A DNA stretch of 64,000 bases from Draconibacterium orientale (lineage in GTDB: Bacteria; Bacteroidota; Bacteroidia; Bacteroidales; Prolixibacteraceae), in assembly GCF_000626635.1 (NCBI RefSeq), contig NZ_CP007451.1, positions 1 through 64,000 of the forward strand, given 5' to 3'. The notes beneath the pieces were generated by a model. It did no database searches. It worked only from the letters and a program-made list of their open reading frames with translations, and was not told the origin of the DNA. This document shows, in pieces, positions 6,828 to 16,066 of the stretch; positions within the stretch are counted from its first letter, which is position 1; each line of letters begins with the position of its first letter. Made by a program: the position numbers and the translations under genes.

Positions 6828-8112
6828 CTAAATCCCCAGCATCAGTTCACCTGCATCTTTACCTCCTGTGAATAAGCGTTCCGGATTCTCCAGTAATTCT
6901 TTTAGTTTTACAAGGAAACCAACCGAGTCTTTGCCATCGATAATACGGTGATCGTACGACAAGGCCACATACATCATCGGGCGAATTACCACCTGACCGT
7001 TTACCGCCACAGGGCGCTCAACAATATTGTGCATGCCCAGAATAGCCGATTGCGGCGGGTTAATAATCGGCGTCGATAACAGCGACCCGAAAACACCACC
7101 ATTGGTAATGGTAAATGTTCCGCCGGTGAGTTCTTCAACCGATATTTTTTTTATTCCGTGCCTTTTCGGCGAGTTCTTTTATTTCCAACTCAATTGCCGG
7201 AATCGTTTTACTTTCGGCATTACGCACAATCGGCACCATCAAACCTTTTGGTGTTGATACGGCAATTCCCACATCAACAAACTGAGGGATCACAATTTCT
7301 TCGCCATCGATTTGTGCATTCACCATCGGATGGAAGTCCATAGTCGTAGCAACCGCCTTGGTAAAAAACGACATAAAACCCAGTTTGAATCCGTGTGTAT
7401 CCACAAACTTTGGCTGATACTTTTTGCGCATATCCATTACGTAGCTCATGTCGATCTCGTTGAATGTGGTGAGCATTGCCGTTTCGTTTTTCACCGAAAC
7501 CAGGCGCGCACTTAACTTTCGTCGCAGGCTCGACATCCGCTCACGTTTCTCATCGCGTGTAGCCTCTTTTTGCGGAATGGCGGCAGCAGCGGCCTGCGGT
7601 GCATTTACCACAGCTTCCACTTCTTTTTTGCCTAAGCGTTTTAAGCCGTTAATCACATCGTCAACCGACAGGCCATGCTCTTTCATCATTTCCTTAGCTA
7701 CCGATGTTACTTTTACTTTGTCGTGTTCGGTACTGGATACTGGATCCCCCGACGCTGACGGTCGGGATTTCGCTTCGCTCAACTCGATACTGGATTCTTG
7801 ATCCTTGGTGCTGGTTGCAGGTTCCTTATCTGTTGACTGAGACTGATACTGGCTACTTTCTGCAGCCGGTGCTTCCACGCTTGTATCAATGGTACAAACC
7901 ACTGCACCAACTTCCACGGCTTCTCCTTCTTCGGCTTTAATGGCTATTTTACCACCTTCGCTGGCAACAATGGTCAGTGTGGCTTTGTCCGATTCCACTT
8001 CGGCTATTTCCTGATCTTTGGCAACAACGGCTCCGTCTTCAACAAGCCAGCTGCCAATTTCAACTTCGGTTATGGATTCTCCCGGACTGGGAACTTTGAT
8101 TTCAATAATCAT
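6828..8112 (-). pseudogene. odhB: 2-oxoglutarate dehydrogenase E2, dihydrolipoyl succinyltransferase (frameshifted)
   Basis: E2 transfers succinyl groups from the E1-bound intermediate to CoA in the TCA cycle. Reading from 8112, the protein has a lipoyl domain (ESDKATL lysine near residue 44), a long linker, a peripheral-subunit-binding domain and most of the catalytic domain. It then hits a stop at 7135. The rest, including the catalytic [11 protein letters not shown] motif, continues in another frame to 6828. A run of eight As (minus strand, 7145-7152) causes the shift; with seven As the frame restores [14 protein letters not shown]. This may be a sequencing indel. The linker (about 7725-7800) also contains an inserted dispersed repeat. 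Confidence 0.9.
7726..7800. repeat. Dispersed GC-rich element inside the odhB linker
   Basis: The plus strand carries TACTGGAT, a CCCCGACGNNNNCGGTCGGG hairpin-like block, ATTTCGCTTCGCTCAACT and GATACTGGAT. The same series is found in intergenic DNA at 33275-33345. Inside odhB it is read in frame between the lipoyl and subunit-binding domains as a Ser/Glu/Pro-rich linker. Confidence 0.75.
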
Positions 8113-8123
8113 ATTTTGGTTTT

Positions 8124-10859
8124 TTATGACGCTACAACTTCTTTTTGTTTAAACACGGTTTCCAAAATCTGGTCGAGGCCTTTTTTGTGTTTTTCCATCA
8201 GTCCAACCGCTGGGCTGGCACTTTCAGGGCGGGCAACAACTTTAAAGCCCAGGCAGTCTAACTTACGATTGATAAACGGCCACGCTCCCATATTTTCGGG
8301 TTCGTCTTGTGCCCAAATCAACTCGGTTGAGTTTGAATACTTACTCAATGTTTCATTGATCTGCTTATTCGGAATCGGGTAAATTTGCTCCAAACGCACA
8401 ACTGCCGTATTCGAAATGCCGTGCTCGGTTTTGTATTTTGCCAGATCGTAATACAAACGACCGGAAACAAATACCACCTTTTCCACCAAATCGGGTTCTG
8501 CAACCGGATCGTCGATAATTTCTTTAAAATGTCCTTCTGCTAACTCTTCAATGGTTGAATGCACCATCGGATGACGCAACAAACTCTTTGGCGTAAACAC
8601 CACCAGCGGCAGGCGCATTTTCATTTTCACCTGGCGGCGCAACAGGTGGAACATATTGGCCGGCGTAGTTGGCATTACCACCTGAATGTTGTTGTTTGCC
8701 GAAAGCTCAAGGAAACGCTCCAGGCGTGCCGACGAGTGTTCCGGCCCCTGCCCTTCAAAACCATGAGGCAACAACAGCGTAAGGTTATTCATCAGCCCCC
8801 ATTTCTCGAAAGCCGAAGTAATGTACTGATCGATTATCACCTGCGCCACATTATGGAAATCGCCAAACTGGGCTTCCCAAATGGTTAGTCCGTTGGGTTC
8901 CGACAAGGCGTAACCGTATTCAAACCCCATTACGGCATACTCCGACAGCGGTGAGTTATATACTTTAAACCGCGCCTGATTTTCCGACACATGTTTCAGC
9001 GGAAAATATTTGTCTTCCGTACCTTCAATAACAAAAGCTGCATGACGGTGTGCAAAGGTTCCGCGCTCGGTATCCTGTCCGCTTAAACGCACCGGATGAC
9101 CTTCGGCAACCAGTGTTCCGTAAGCCAGCAACTCTCCCATTGCCCAATCCAAACGGTTATCATGAATCATCATTTTCCGGTCGGAAATAATCCGATTTAC
9201 TTTTTTGAAAAATGGAACATCAGTAGGTAGCGTATAAATCTTTTCAGCAATATTTCGAATGGTTTCCTCTCCAACGCCTGTTTCAACCGGCTCATTAAAG
9301 TTGGCTTTCGAAGGCATTTCGTATTGTTCATACTCCTTTACAAGGAATTTACGAATCTTCAACTTTTCAATCTTTTCCGATTCCTTGTATTTACCTTCCA
9401 GTAACTGGTCGAACTCACGAACTTTCTCTCGCGATTCTTCATGAGTCATAATTCCCAGCTTGTTGAGTTTATCGGCATAAATATCGCGTGGATTTTTGTG
9501 TTTTGAGATGGCTTTGTACAACATCGGCTGCGTAAAACGCGGTTCATCGCCTTCATTGTGGCCGTATTTGCGGTAACACAGAATATCGATAAACACATCA
9601 GAATGAAACTTCTGACGGAACTCCATAGCCAGTTTTATCGTCCAGATCAACGCCTCCACATCGTCGCCATTTACATGAAAAACGGGTGAACGTGTTACTT
9701 TGGCCACGTCGGTACAATAGGTACTCGAACGCGCCTCGAGATATGGAGTTGTAAATCCAACCTGGTTGTTGATTACCAAATGGATGGTTCCACCGGTTTT
9801 ATAGCCCGGTAACTGCGCCATTTGTACGGTTTCGTAAACCACTCCCTGCGTTGCAATTGCCGCATCGCCATGAATTACAATGGCTGCTGCTTTGCTGTAA
9901 TCGCGCTGGTATTCGTATTCAATCTGAGACCGAACCATTCCTTCCACAATCGGGGCAACCGTCTCCAGGTGCGACGGATTGGGAACCAGTTTCAGCTTTA
10001 CTTTTTTGCCGAAATCGGTCACTACTTCGTTTTCGTAACCCAGGTGATATTTTACATCGCCCTGCGCAATATCATCTTCGTATTCCGTTCCGTAAAATTC
10101 TTTAAATATATTTTGATAAGGCTTTTCCAGAATGTTTGCCAAAATGTTTAAACGTCCGCGGTGTGCCATTCCCATGATAAATTCTTCCATGCCCAGTTCG
10201 GCTCCACGTTCAATAACCGCATCAAGCGCCGGAATTATTGCTTCCGCTCCTTCAAGCGAAAATCGCTTTTGCCCAACAAACTTTTTATGGATAAAATTTT
10301 CGAATCCAACAGCCAGCTTCAGGTGATAGAAAAAGTGTTTTCGTTTTTCTTCAGTGTACTCTTCCGAGTTTTTGGTGCTTTCCATTCGCTCGCGCAACCA
10401 TTGCACTACCTCCGGATGCCGCATATATACGTATTCTACACCAATCGACCGGCAATAAGTAGCCTCAAGATGCGAAATAATGTCTTTTAGTTTTGCCGGC
10501 CCGATTCCAATTTCGTTACCGGCCTGAAATGTTTTTTCGAGATCAGCCTTTTCCAGTCCGAAATTTTCGATATCGAGCGTTGGTGAATACTTACGACGCG
10601 CACGAACAGGGTTGGTTTTGGTGAACAAGTGTCCACGCTGACGATAGCCATGAATGAGATTTAAAATGGCAAATTCTTTATCGATATTATCGAGCTTTAT
10701 TCCCGACGTTTTTTCAGGGTATTGCTTCCGGGCCAGTTCAAAACCCGAAAAAAACTGTTGCCAGCTTTTATCTACCGATTCCGGGTCTTCAAGATAAGCC
10801 TGGTAAAGGTTCTCAATCGCCTCGATTTCCTGGTTTCCCACAGACGAAAATTTATCCAT
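8124..10859 (-). CDS. odhA: 2-oxoglutarate dehydrogenase E1 component
   Basis: E1 is the thiamine-diphosphate enzyme that decarboxylates 2-oxoglutarate and passes succinyl to the E2 lipoyl group. The 911 residues match the family length, with the N-terminal E2-interaction segment (LYQAYLEDPESVDKSWQQFF near 18), the HRGRLN motif near 238, the thiamine-binding HGDAA region near 330 and NVAQVIIDQYI (the C-terminal pyrimidine-binding domain). odhB follows 11 bases downstream on the same strand, so odhA-odhB form an operon. No E3 gene is adjacent, as is common because E3 is shared. Confidence 0.97.
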   Translation of the reverse strand: MDKFSSVGNQEIEAIENLYQAYLEDPESVDKSWQQFFSGFELARKQYPEKTSGIKLDNIDKEFAILNLIHGYRQRGHLFTKTNPVRARRKYSPTLDIENFGLEKADLEKTFQAGNEIGIGPAKLKDIISHLEATYCRSIGVEYVYMRHPEVVQWLRERMESTKNSEEYTEEKRKHFFYHLKLAVGFENFIHKKFVGQKRFSLEGAEAIIPALDAVIERGAELGMEEFIMGMAHRGRLNILANILEKPYQNIFKEFYGTEYEDDIAQGDVKYHLGYENEVVTDFGKKVKLKLVPNPSHLETVAPIVEGMVRSQIEYEYQRDYSKAAAIVIHGDAAIATQGVVYETVQMAQLPGYKTGGTIHLVINNQVGFTTPYLEARSSTYCTDVAKVTRSPVFHVNGDDVEALIWTIKLAMEFRQKFHSDVFIDILCYRKYGHNEGDEPRFTQPMLYKAISKHKNPRDIYADKLNKLGIMTHEESREKVREFDQLLEGKYKESEKIEKLKIRKFLVKEYEQYEMPSKANFNEPVETGVGEETIRNIAEKIYTLPTDVPFFKKVNRIISDRKMMIHDNRLDWAMGELLAYGTLVAEGHPVRLSGQDTERGTFAHRHAAFVIEGTEDKYFPLKHVSENQARFKVYNSPLSEYAVMGFEYGYALSEPNGLTIWEAQFGDFHNVAQVIIDQYITSAFEKWGLMNNLTLLLPHGFEGQGPEHSSARLERFLELSANNNIQVVMPTTPANMFHLLRRQVKMKMRLPLVVFTPKSLLRHPMVHSTIEELAEGHFKEIIDDPVAEPDLVEKVVFVSGRLYYDLAKYKTEHGISNTAVVRLEQIYPIPNKQINETLSKYSNSTELIWAQDEPENMGAWPFINRKLDCLGFKVVARPESASPAVGLMEKHKKGLDQILETVFKQKEVVAS

Positions 10860-10994
10860 AGTTGATTTTTAATTAACTTTTATATGATATTCAAGAAACA
10901 ATGCAGTTTTTTTATTGTTTATCGGCAATCATAGTTTTTTCCTATCAAAATTAAGCTTTCCTGATGATTTTTAGCCACGCACAGCCATTTTGGT

Positions 10995-11024
10995 TTTGAG
11001 AAATATTTTGATTGGCTATTTTTG
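10995..11024 (+). promoter_or_regulatory. Putative promoter of the DUF4293 gene
   Basis: TATTTTTG at 11017-11024 matches TAnnTTTG and TTTG lies 18 bases upstream at 10995-10998. The spacing is slightly short. The gene starts 16 bases downstream. Confidence 0.55.
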
Positions 11025-11040
11025 CTGAAAAATTACGACA

Positions 11041-11484
11041 ATGATTCAAAGAATTCAGACCTTGTTTATACTGGCAGCCGGCATGCTGATCGGTTCGTTA
11101 TACCTTCAGAAATTTGCAAACATCATCGTTAACGACCAACTGCATATTTTCAACGCTTTTGGAATTTTTAAAGACGAAGAGCTGCTTTTTAGTGGTTTGC
11201 CGCTTATGATTTTAATTGGCATTATTGCCGTGCTTCACCTGGTAACCATCTTTTTATACAAAAAGCGGATACTGCAAATCCGTATTCTTGCATTTACAAT
11301 AATCCTGATGCTGGGCCTTTTCGGACTTTTCTTTTATTTCACCTACGCCAGTTTCGAGGAAGTAAAAGTGGCCTTTAAAGTTGCCGTTGCCCTACCGCTT
11401 GTTTGTGTTATTCTGGACTGGCTGGCTATTCGCGCCATCGGTAAAGACGAAGCTTTGGTAAGAAGTCTGGATCGAATAAGATAG
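11041..11484 (+). CDS. DUF4293 family membrane protein
   Basis: The 147-residue protein begins MIQRIQTLFIL, the conserved opening of the Bacteroidota-specific DUF4293 family, and has four predicted membrane segments (about 5-25, 55-75, 82-102 and 115-135) with a short charged tail DEALVRSLDRIR. Its function is unknown. The four-helix pattern and length fit the family. It stands alone between the odh operon and the nucleotidyltransferase. Confidence 0.85.
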   Translation: MIQRIQTLFILAAGMLIGSLYLQKFANIIVNDQLHIFNAFGIFKDEELLFSGLPLMILIGIIAVLHLVTIFLYKKRILQIRILAFTIILMLGLFGLFFYFTYASFEEVKVAFKVAVALPLVCVILDWLAIRAIGKDEALVRSLDRIR

Positions 11485-11495
11485 AAACCGAATGA

Positions 11496-11594
11496 CGAAT
11501 GTTGATTAACGATTTTTGATTGATGATTTGTTGAAGCACAAACAACACTCGTGTTTAGCGACTTCTGAAATCATTATTCGTTAATCTACATTCG
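11496..11594. repeat. Imperfect inverted repeat, about 100 bp
   Basis: CGAATGTTGATTAACGAT at 11496-11513 is nearly complementary to TTCGTTAATCTACATTCG at 11577-11594 (about 16 of 18 positions). The element fills the gap between two plus-strand genes and could be a small hairpin element or a remnant of the dispersed repeats. Confidence 0.5.
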
Positions 11595-11619
11595 AAATTC
11601 AAATCCTAAAATCTGAACT

Positions 11620-12342
11620 ATGCAAGCAATGCTATTCGCCGCCGGTTTGGGCACCCGTTTAAAAGACGAAACGGCCGATAAACCCAAAGCCCTGGTTGAT
11701 GTTGGCGGGAAACCGTTGCTACAGCATGCCATTGAGAAACTGAGTGATGAAGGTGCTTCGAGAATCGTGGTGAACGTTCATCATTTTGCGCCTCAGGTAA
11801 TCAATTTTATAAACAGTAAAGATTGGGGCGTTCCGGTTCTTATCTCCGATGAAAGCAACAAACTGTTGGAAACAGGTGGCGGACTAAAATTCGCATCTCA
11901 TCTTTTTACGCCCAACGAACCGATACTTATTTATAATGTAGACATTCTGAGCAACATTAATTTGCAGGATGTTATTTCGGCACATAAACAATCAAATGCA
12001 ATTGCGACTTTAGTGGTTCGGCAGCGCGAAACGCAACGCTACTTTAAATTTGATTCGGAGCACAACCTGGTGGGCTGGATCAATAAAAAAACGAGCGAAA
12101 CAAAAGTATCGCGGCCCGGAAATTTCGAGAAAGCCACAGAAATGGCTTTTAGCGGAATTCACATTGTTGAGCCACAGATTTTTGATTTTATGCCTGCAGA
12201 AGATCGCTTTTCAATTGTTCAGGTGTACCTCGAACTGGCAAAAACAAAAAGTATAAAAGGCTATTTCGACACTTCTGAATTGTGGATGGATGTTGGCAAA
12301 CCGGCTCAACTGGAGGAGGCCCGCCGGATTTATGGCAGCTAA
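11620..12342 (+). CDS. NTP-transferase family sugar-phosphate nucleotidyltransferase
   Basis: The 240-residue protein has the nucleotidyltransferase signature AAGLGTRLKDET near residues 7-18, with PKALVDVGGKPLL at 23-35, then LETGGGLKFA and YNVDILSNI (metal-binding Asp). Such enzymes activate sugar 1-phosphates with an NTP. The short form, without a C-terminal hexapeptide domain, resembles MurU-type and related enzymes, but no partner kinase gene is adjacent, so the sugar is not assigned. Confidence 0.85.
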   Translation: MQAMLFAAGLGTRLKDETADKPKALVDVGGKPLLQHAIEKLSDEGASRIVVNVHHFAPQVINFINSKDWGVPVLISDESNKLLETGGGLKFASHLFTPNEPILIYNVDILSNINLQDVISAHKQSNAIATLVVRQRETQRYFKFDSEHNLVGWINKKTSETKVSRPGNFEKATEMAFSGIHIVEPQIFDFMPAEDRFSIVQVYLELAKTKSIKGYFDTSELWMDVGKPAQLEEARRIYGS

Positions 12343-12476
12343 TGCGTAAAAAGTTGTGTTGGTAATTCTTTTGAAAAACGACTAAGTCAGCGAAGGTTTA
12401 CTGTTAGTTTTATCATTTCTGCTACCCGGCATTTACATAACTTCGCAATTCAGGATCGAATCTTTTAGCAAAAAAA

Positions 12477-12668
12477 ATACCTGAAGAATTTATACCAAAT
12501 TGACCACAAAATGCCGCATATAAATTTGTTCTTTTCCGTTTCTACTGCGTTGAAAAATTATAACGTAGCTCGGCTATGCTAAAATTTTTCGCCTTGTATA
12601 AACAGAAAATAACCGGCATATCCAATACGGCATTTTATAATCAAATTGGTATAAATTCTCCAGGTATT
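12477..12668. mobile_element. MITE-like long inverted-repeat element
   Basis: About 43 bases at the left end (from AATACCTGAAGAATTTATAC through AAAATGCCG, 12477-12516) are repeated in inverse orientation at 12629-12668 (CGGCATTTTATAATC through CCAGGTATT) with few mismatches. The centre is also self-complementary around GTAGCTCGGCTATGC. No ORF is present. It occupies the middle of the 12343-12728 gap between the nucleotidyltransferase and the porin gene. Confidence 0.75.
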
Positions 12669-12728
12669 CATTCCCATTAAAAGGATAATCAGTTTTTACA
12701 CTTTTTAATTTTGTGGCGATTCAACGGA

Positions 12729-14018
12729 TTAAAACCGGATGTCGACACCAATGGCGGCTACATAACTTTTATCGGTTACCGACACCGGAATTCCGGCATG
12801 CAACGAACGAATTGTTTTGTCTTGCCAGAAAGCTCGTGCCACACCCAAATCAACCATAATATTTTTGGTGATGTTGTAGCCGGCACCCAGCCCGATATTG
12901 AGGTTATCGTATTTTAAGGCTTCGTAAAGCCCCATTTTTGTATAATACAATTCCATATCATCGTACATAAAATTCGTAAAACTACCCCCGGCACTCAATT
13001 GCCATTTGTCGTTTAACAAATAGGTAAATCCGAGGTTGGCAGTAAAGCAATCGCCTGCTGCGTCCGATGCATCAACATATTGGCCAGTTTCCGGATGCTG
13101 CATTTTTCCCCATTCGGCACCTTTTTGGAAATAGTAGTTAAAATCGGCACCGGCAATCAACTTACTTGTTAACTGGTAGGTAAGTCCGGTATTCAGCACT
13201 GCCGGCAAATCGCGTCGGCGTTTTGTTCCATCGCTTTCCAACTCGTAGTTCCCACTGTTATCGTCAACCTCAAACTCAAGTTTTACCCTGCTTTCATAAT
13301 GAATAGCAATATTTAGTTTGTCGTTGGCCTTATAATTCACTCCCACAATTGCGCCATAACCAGTTGCACTACTTTTATAATCGATGTTTAAGGCATAATC
13401 GGGAGCCAGGTTCGAGCCAGAGAAAGTAATTCCGGCTTTGGTGTTGTTAATCCCGCGAATGTAACGACCACCAAGCGAAACGGCCACTTTTTCAGAAATG
13501 GCATAAGAAAAATTCAGCGGCACTGCCAGGTAATACGATGAAGCCTCCAGCATTTGCTTATCCAGCGAGCTATAATCACCTCCCATTACCGGAAGCATCA
13601 TATTTCCGATTAAGTTGGTATTAAACGAGCCATACGGATAATCCACGGTAGCACCGCCACCAACTACATAAACACCGGTTGAAACGGCCAGCTTATTTTT
13701 TTTATATGCCGCGTAAAACATGGGCAAAAACGGATCGCTTCCATCTTGCTCGTACGAAAGCTCTCCGGCTCCAAAATTAAAGGCATGCTGCGGACTCCGA
13801 AACAACATTTGATTACTAAAACTAAGGTAAATACCATCGTGTAAAATGGCTAACCCGGCCGGGTTATAATTTACCATATCAGCACCACCATCAAGGGCTG
13901 CATTACGCACATTCGACCGAATCCATTTGGCACTCATATTGGCCAGGTTATCCATTTGTGCATGCGCCGAAATCGCTACTATGCACAGTAGCGAAAAAGA
14001 TATTAAAATTCTTTTCAT
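12729..14018 (-). CDS. FadL/OmpP1-type outer membrane transport protein
   Basis: The 429-residue protein has a signal peptide ending AISAHA (residue 20). Its mature part begins MDNLANMSAKWIRSNVRNAALDGG and NYNPAGLA, the asparagine-proline motif found near the start of FadL/TodX-type barrels. The rest alternates polar and hydrophobic residues and ends in Phe (VDIRF), as expected for an outer-membrane beta-barrel. FadL proteins take up hydrophobic compounds; the ligand here is unknown. Confidence 0.82.
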   Translation of the reverse strand: MKRILISFSLLCIVAISAHAQMDNLANMSAKWIRSNVRNAALDGGADMVNYNPAGLAILHDGIYLSFSNQMLFRSPQHAFNFGAGELSYEQDGSDPFLPMFYAAYKKNKLAVSTGVYVVGGGATVDYPYGSFNTNLIGNMMLPVMGGDYSSLDKQMLEASSYYLAVPLNFSYAISEKVAVSLGGRYIRGINNTKAGITFSGSNLAPDYALNIDYKSSATGYGAIVGVNYKANDKLNIAIHYESRVKLEFEVDDNSGNYELESDGTKRRRDLPAVLNTGLTYQLTSKLIAGADFNYYFQKGAEWGKMQHPETGQYVDASDAAGDCFTANLGFTYLLNDKWQLSAGGSFTNFMYDDMELYYTKMGLYEALKYDNLNIGLGAGYNITKNIMVDLGVARAFWQDKTIRSLHAGIPVSVTDKSYVAAIGVDIRF

Positions 14019-14308
14019 AATTATTTATATCGAAATTAATTTTTCCAGAAGCTTCAAAATTAGAAAAATTGGAACAATTCAACTCGTTTTTAGGCATATA
14101 ATTAAACCAATGTGAAATACTGCCGCCCGGTAAAGCAACATTTTTTTGGAAAGAATAGTGTTCTCCGGAGTTCCTGCCACAAGCGCAAAACAACACCCCC
14201 GAACCAATGGCTTTAATAAGTTAAGAATTAAGCCTTACGGCCTTTCGAAAAAGAGATAGTGCTACCAACTTTAACAGAAAGAAAAGTTTCCTGTATTGGG
14301 TAAAGATG
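14019..14308. other. Intergenic region without recognised feature
   Basis: This stretch lies between the minus-strand porin gene and the minus-strand HAD phosphatase. Small ORFs overlap the porin start and have no recognisable composition. I see no terminator with a clear T tract. Confidence 0.5.
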
Positions 14309-15142
14309 CTATGCAAATAACGACTTCACTGAAAAAGCAAAGGCATCCTCTTCGTTGCTGGGCACCACCGGATATTTATGTTTTATTTCGTGGGGCGAGT
14401 TGTCGGTTAAAAACGAGTGCATGGTAAACTCGAGCAAATCAAAATCGTTGTAATCGTTTCCCAGCCCCATGGTTTCGTCTTTCGAAATTCCCAGTCGCTT
14501 GCAAATTTCATTCACACCGTTTCCTTTCGAAACGGAATGATGAAACACCTCAATCCAAATAAATCCAGGCGTAATTGGCGACGATGCACGAATAACTCTG
14601 ATCTCGGGGCATAAGGCTTCAATCTCTGCTTTCAGGCAATTAAACCGCTCTTCGTTTTGTTTAATAATAATCAGAAACTGGCACAATTCTCCTTTTGGTA
14701 AATCGTCGGTTTTTAAAGGTTCGGCATGAGCGACATTAAATTTAAAGTAACGTTCAAACTCTTCGCAATCGTCCTTCCCGCGGTAGTAATAATGTTTGTG
14801 ATTATCGGGAACCGGGTAAAAAGCATGAAAGTTTACATCGCGGTTAATAAAGTGAGCTAGCAGTTTTTGTGCCGACGAAACTTTTATATTCTGGTTGGCG
14901 ATCAATTCCTTTTTTTGCCAGTTGTAAACGCCTGCACCCGACGAAAAAACCACATAATCAAACGGCAAATCGGGCTGCAACACCTCTTTTACTTTCTGCA
15001 AATTCCGGCCCGTTGCTGCGACCCGAACAATCTGTTTCTCGCCCAGTTTGTGCAAGGCATCAATATTTGCGGCACTTACGGTACGGTCGTTTTTCAGAAA
15101 AGTACCATCCAAATCGGTTGCAACCAGTTTTATGTTTTTCAT
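14309..15142 (-). CDS. HAD-superfamily Cof-type phosphatase
   Basis: The protein (277 residues from the second Met at 15142) begins with the HAD motif I ATDLDGTFL (nucleophile and acid/base Asp). Motif II is near AATGRNLQKV, and motifs III/IV are K in SVSKGNGV and GLGNDYNDFDLLE. This order and the large C2 cap are typical of the Cof/YbjI subfamily of sugar- or cofactor-phosphate phosphatases. The substrate is not predictable. An in-frame Met at 15151 is also possible. Confidence 0.92.
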   Translation of the reverse strand: MKNIKLVATDLDGTFLKNDRTVSAANIDALHKLGEKQIVRVAATGRNLQKVKEVLQPDLPFDYVVFSSGAGVYNWQKKELIANQNIKVSSAQKLLAHFINRDVNFHAFYPVPDNHKHYYYRGKDDCEEFERYFKFNVAHAEPLKTDDLPKGELCQFLIIIKQNEERFNCLKAEIEALCPEIRVIRASSPITPGFIWIEVFHHSVSKGNGVNEICKRLGISKDETMGLGNDYNDFDLLEFTMHSFLTDNSPHEIKHKYPVVPSNEEDAFAFSVKSLFA

Positions 15143-15296
15143 CACCTTCAATTATTCCGATAAAATTAGCTAAAAATCAATTGTCTGAATATTTGCGGCT
15201 TTAAATTTCTGTTAACCCTTTTCACCCCTTATCCACCTGTGTTCATCGAAATAATTTTAAGTGCATAACTACTATGGCTACATTTGAGTATTGTTT

Positions 15297-15304
15297 TATA
15301 TTTG
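15297..15304 (+). promoter_or_regulatory. Putative -7 element for dapB-lepB
   Basis: TATATTTG matches TAnnTTTG, 35 bases before the dapB ATG. No good TTTG is present at the expected -33 position. Confidence 0.5.
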
Positions 15305-15338
15305 TGGCTTATTCTAAAAACAGATAATCAGCAAAATA

Positions 15339-16055
15339 ATGAGAATAGCACTAATTGGCTACGGGAGAATGGGAAAGGAAATTGAAAAAATCGCGGTATC
15401 ACGCGGGCACGAAATTGGCCTTATCATTGATCTCGATAATCAAAACGACCTTACGGTAGAGAATCTCAAAAAATGCAATGTTGCCATTGAATTTACTATT
15501 CCTGCATCGGCAGTAAATAATTATAAATTATGTTTCGAAGCGGGCATTCCCGTGGTTAGCGGAACAACCGGATGGCTCGATAAAAAAGACGAAGTGTATG
15601 GTAAATGTGCCGAAACCGATGGTACATTTTTTTATGGAAGTAACTTTTCGGTGGGTGTAAACCTGTTTTTCGAGCTGAATAAAAAACTGGCCGAGTTGAT
15701 GGCTCCACGTGCGGAGTATGGTGTTGAAATGACCGAAGTTCACCACACCAAAAAGCTTGATGCTCCTAGCGGAACAGCCATTAGCCTGGCAGAAGATATT
15801 CTGGAAAACCTTCCGGGAAAAGATGCCTGGGTAAACGACAAAACGCCTGCCAACAATGAAATGAACATAAAATCGGAGCGCGTTGGACAAGTACCCGGTA
15901 TTCACACGGTAAAATACGAATCGGAAATCGACTTTATTGAAATTACACACAGTGCAAAAAGTCGCACCGGATTTGCATCGGGCGCCGTACTGGCAGCCGA
16001 ATATTGCCTTGATAACAAAGGCATTCTTACAATGAAAGACTTACTAAAACTATAA
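15339..16055 (+). CDS. dapB: 4-hydroxy-tetrahydrodipicolinate reductase
   Basis: DapB reduces hydroxy-tetrahydrodipicolinate with NAD(P)H in the diaminopimelate/lysine pathway, which supplies peptidoglycan. The 238-residue protein has the N-terminal nucleotide fold (IGYGRMGKEIE at residues 6-16), SGTTGW near 75, SNFSVGVN near 100, and the substrate motif EVHHTKKLDAPSGTA near 133-147. lepB follows 11 bases downstream, so the two are likely cotranscribed. Confidence 0.97.
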   Translation: MRIALIGYGRMGKEIEKIAVSRGHEIGLIIDLDNQNDLTVENLKKCNVAIEFTIPASAVNNYKLCFEAGIPVVSGTTGWLDKKDEVYGKCAETDGTFFYGSNFSVGVNLFFELNKKLAELMAPRAEYGVEMTEVHHTKKLDAPSGTAISLAEDILENLPGKDAWVNDKTPANNEMNIKSERVGQVPGIHTVKYESEIDFIEITHSAKSRTGFASGAVLAAEYCLDNKGILTMKDLLKL

Positions 16056-16066
16056 AATAAGAATTA

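Noticed and set aside
6828-7034. Separate 68-residue gene beside odhB
   Set aside because: Its sequence is the catalytic C-terminus of the same E2 protein, split by the frameshift.
13948-14196. Minus-strand ORF over the FadL-type gene start
   Set aside because: It overlaps the real gene in another frame and has no recognisable features.
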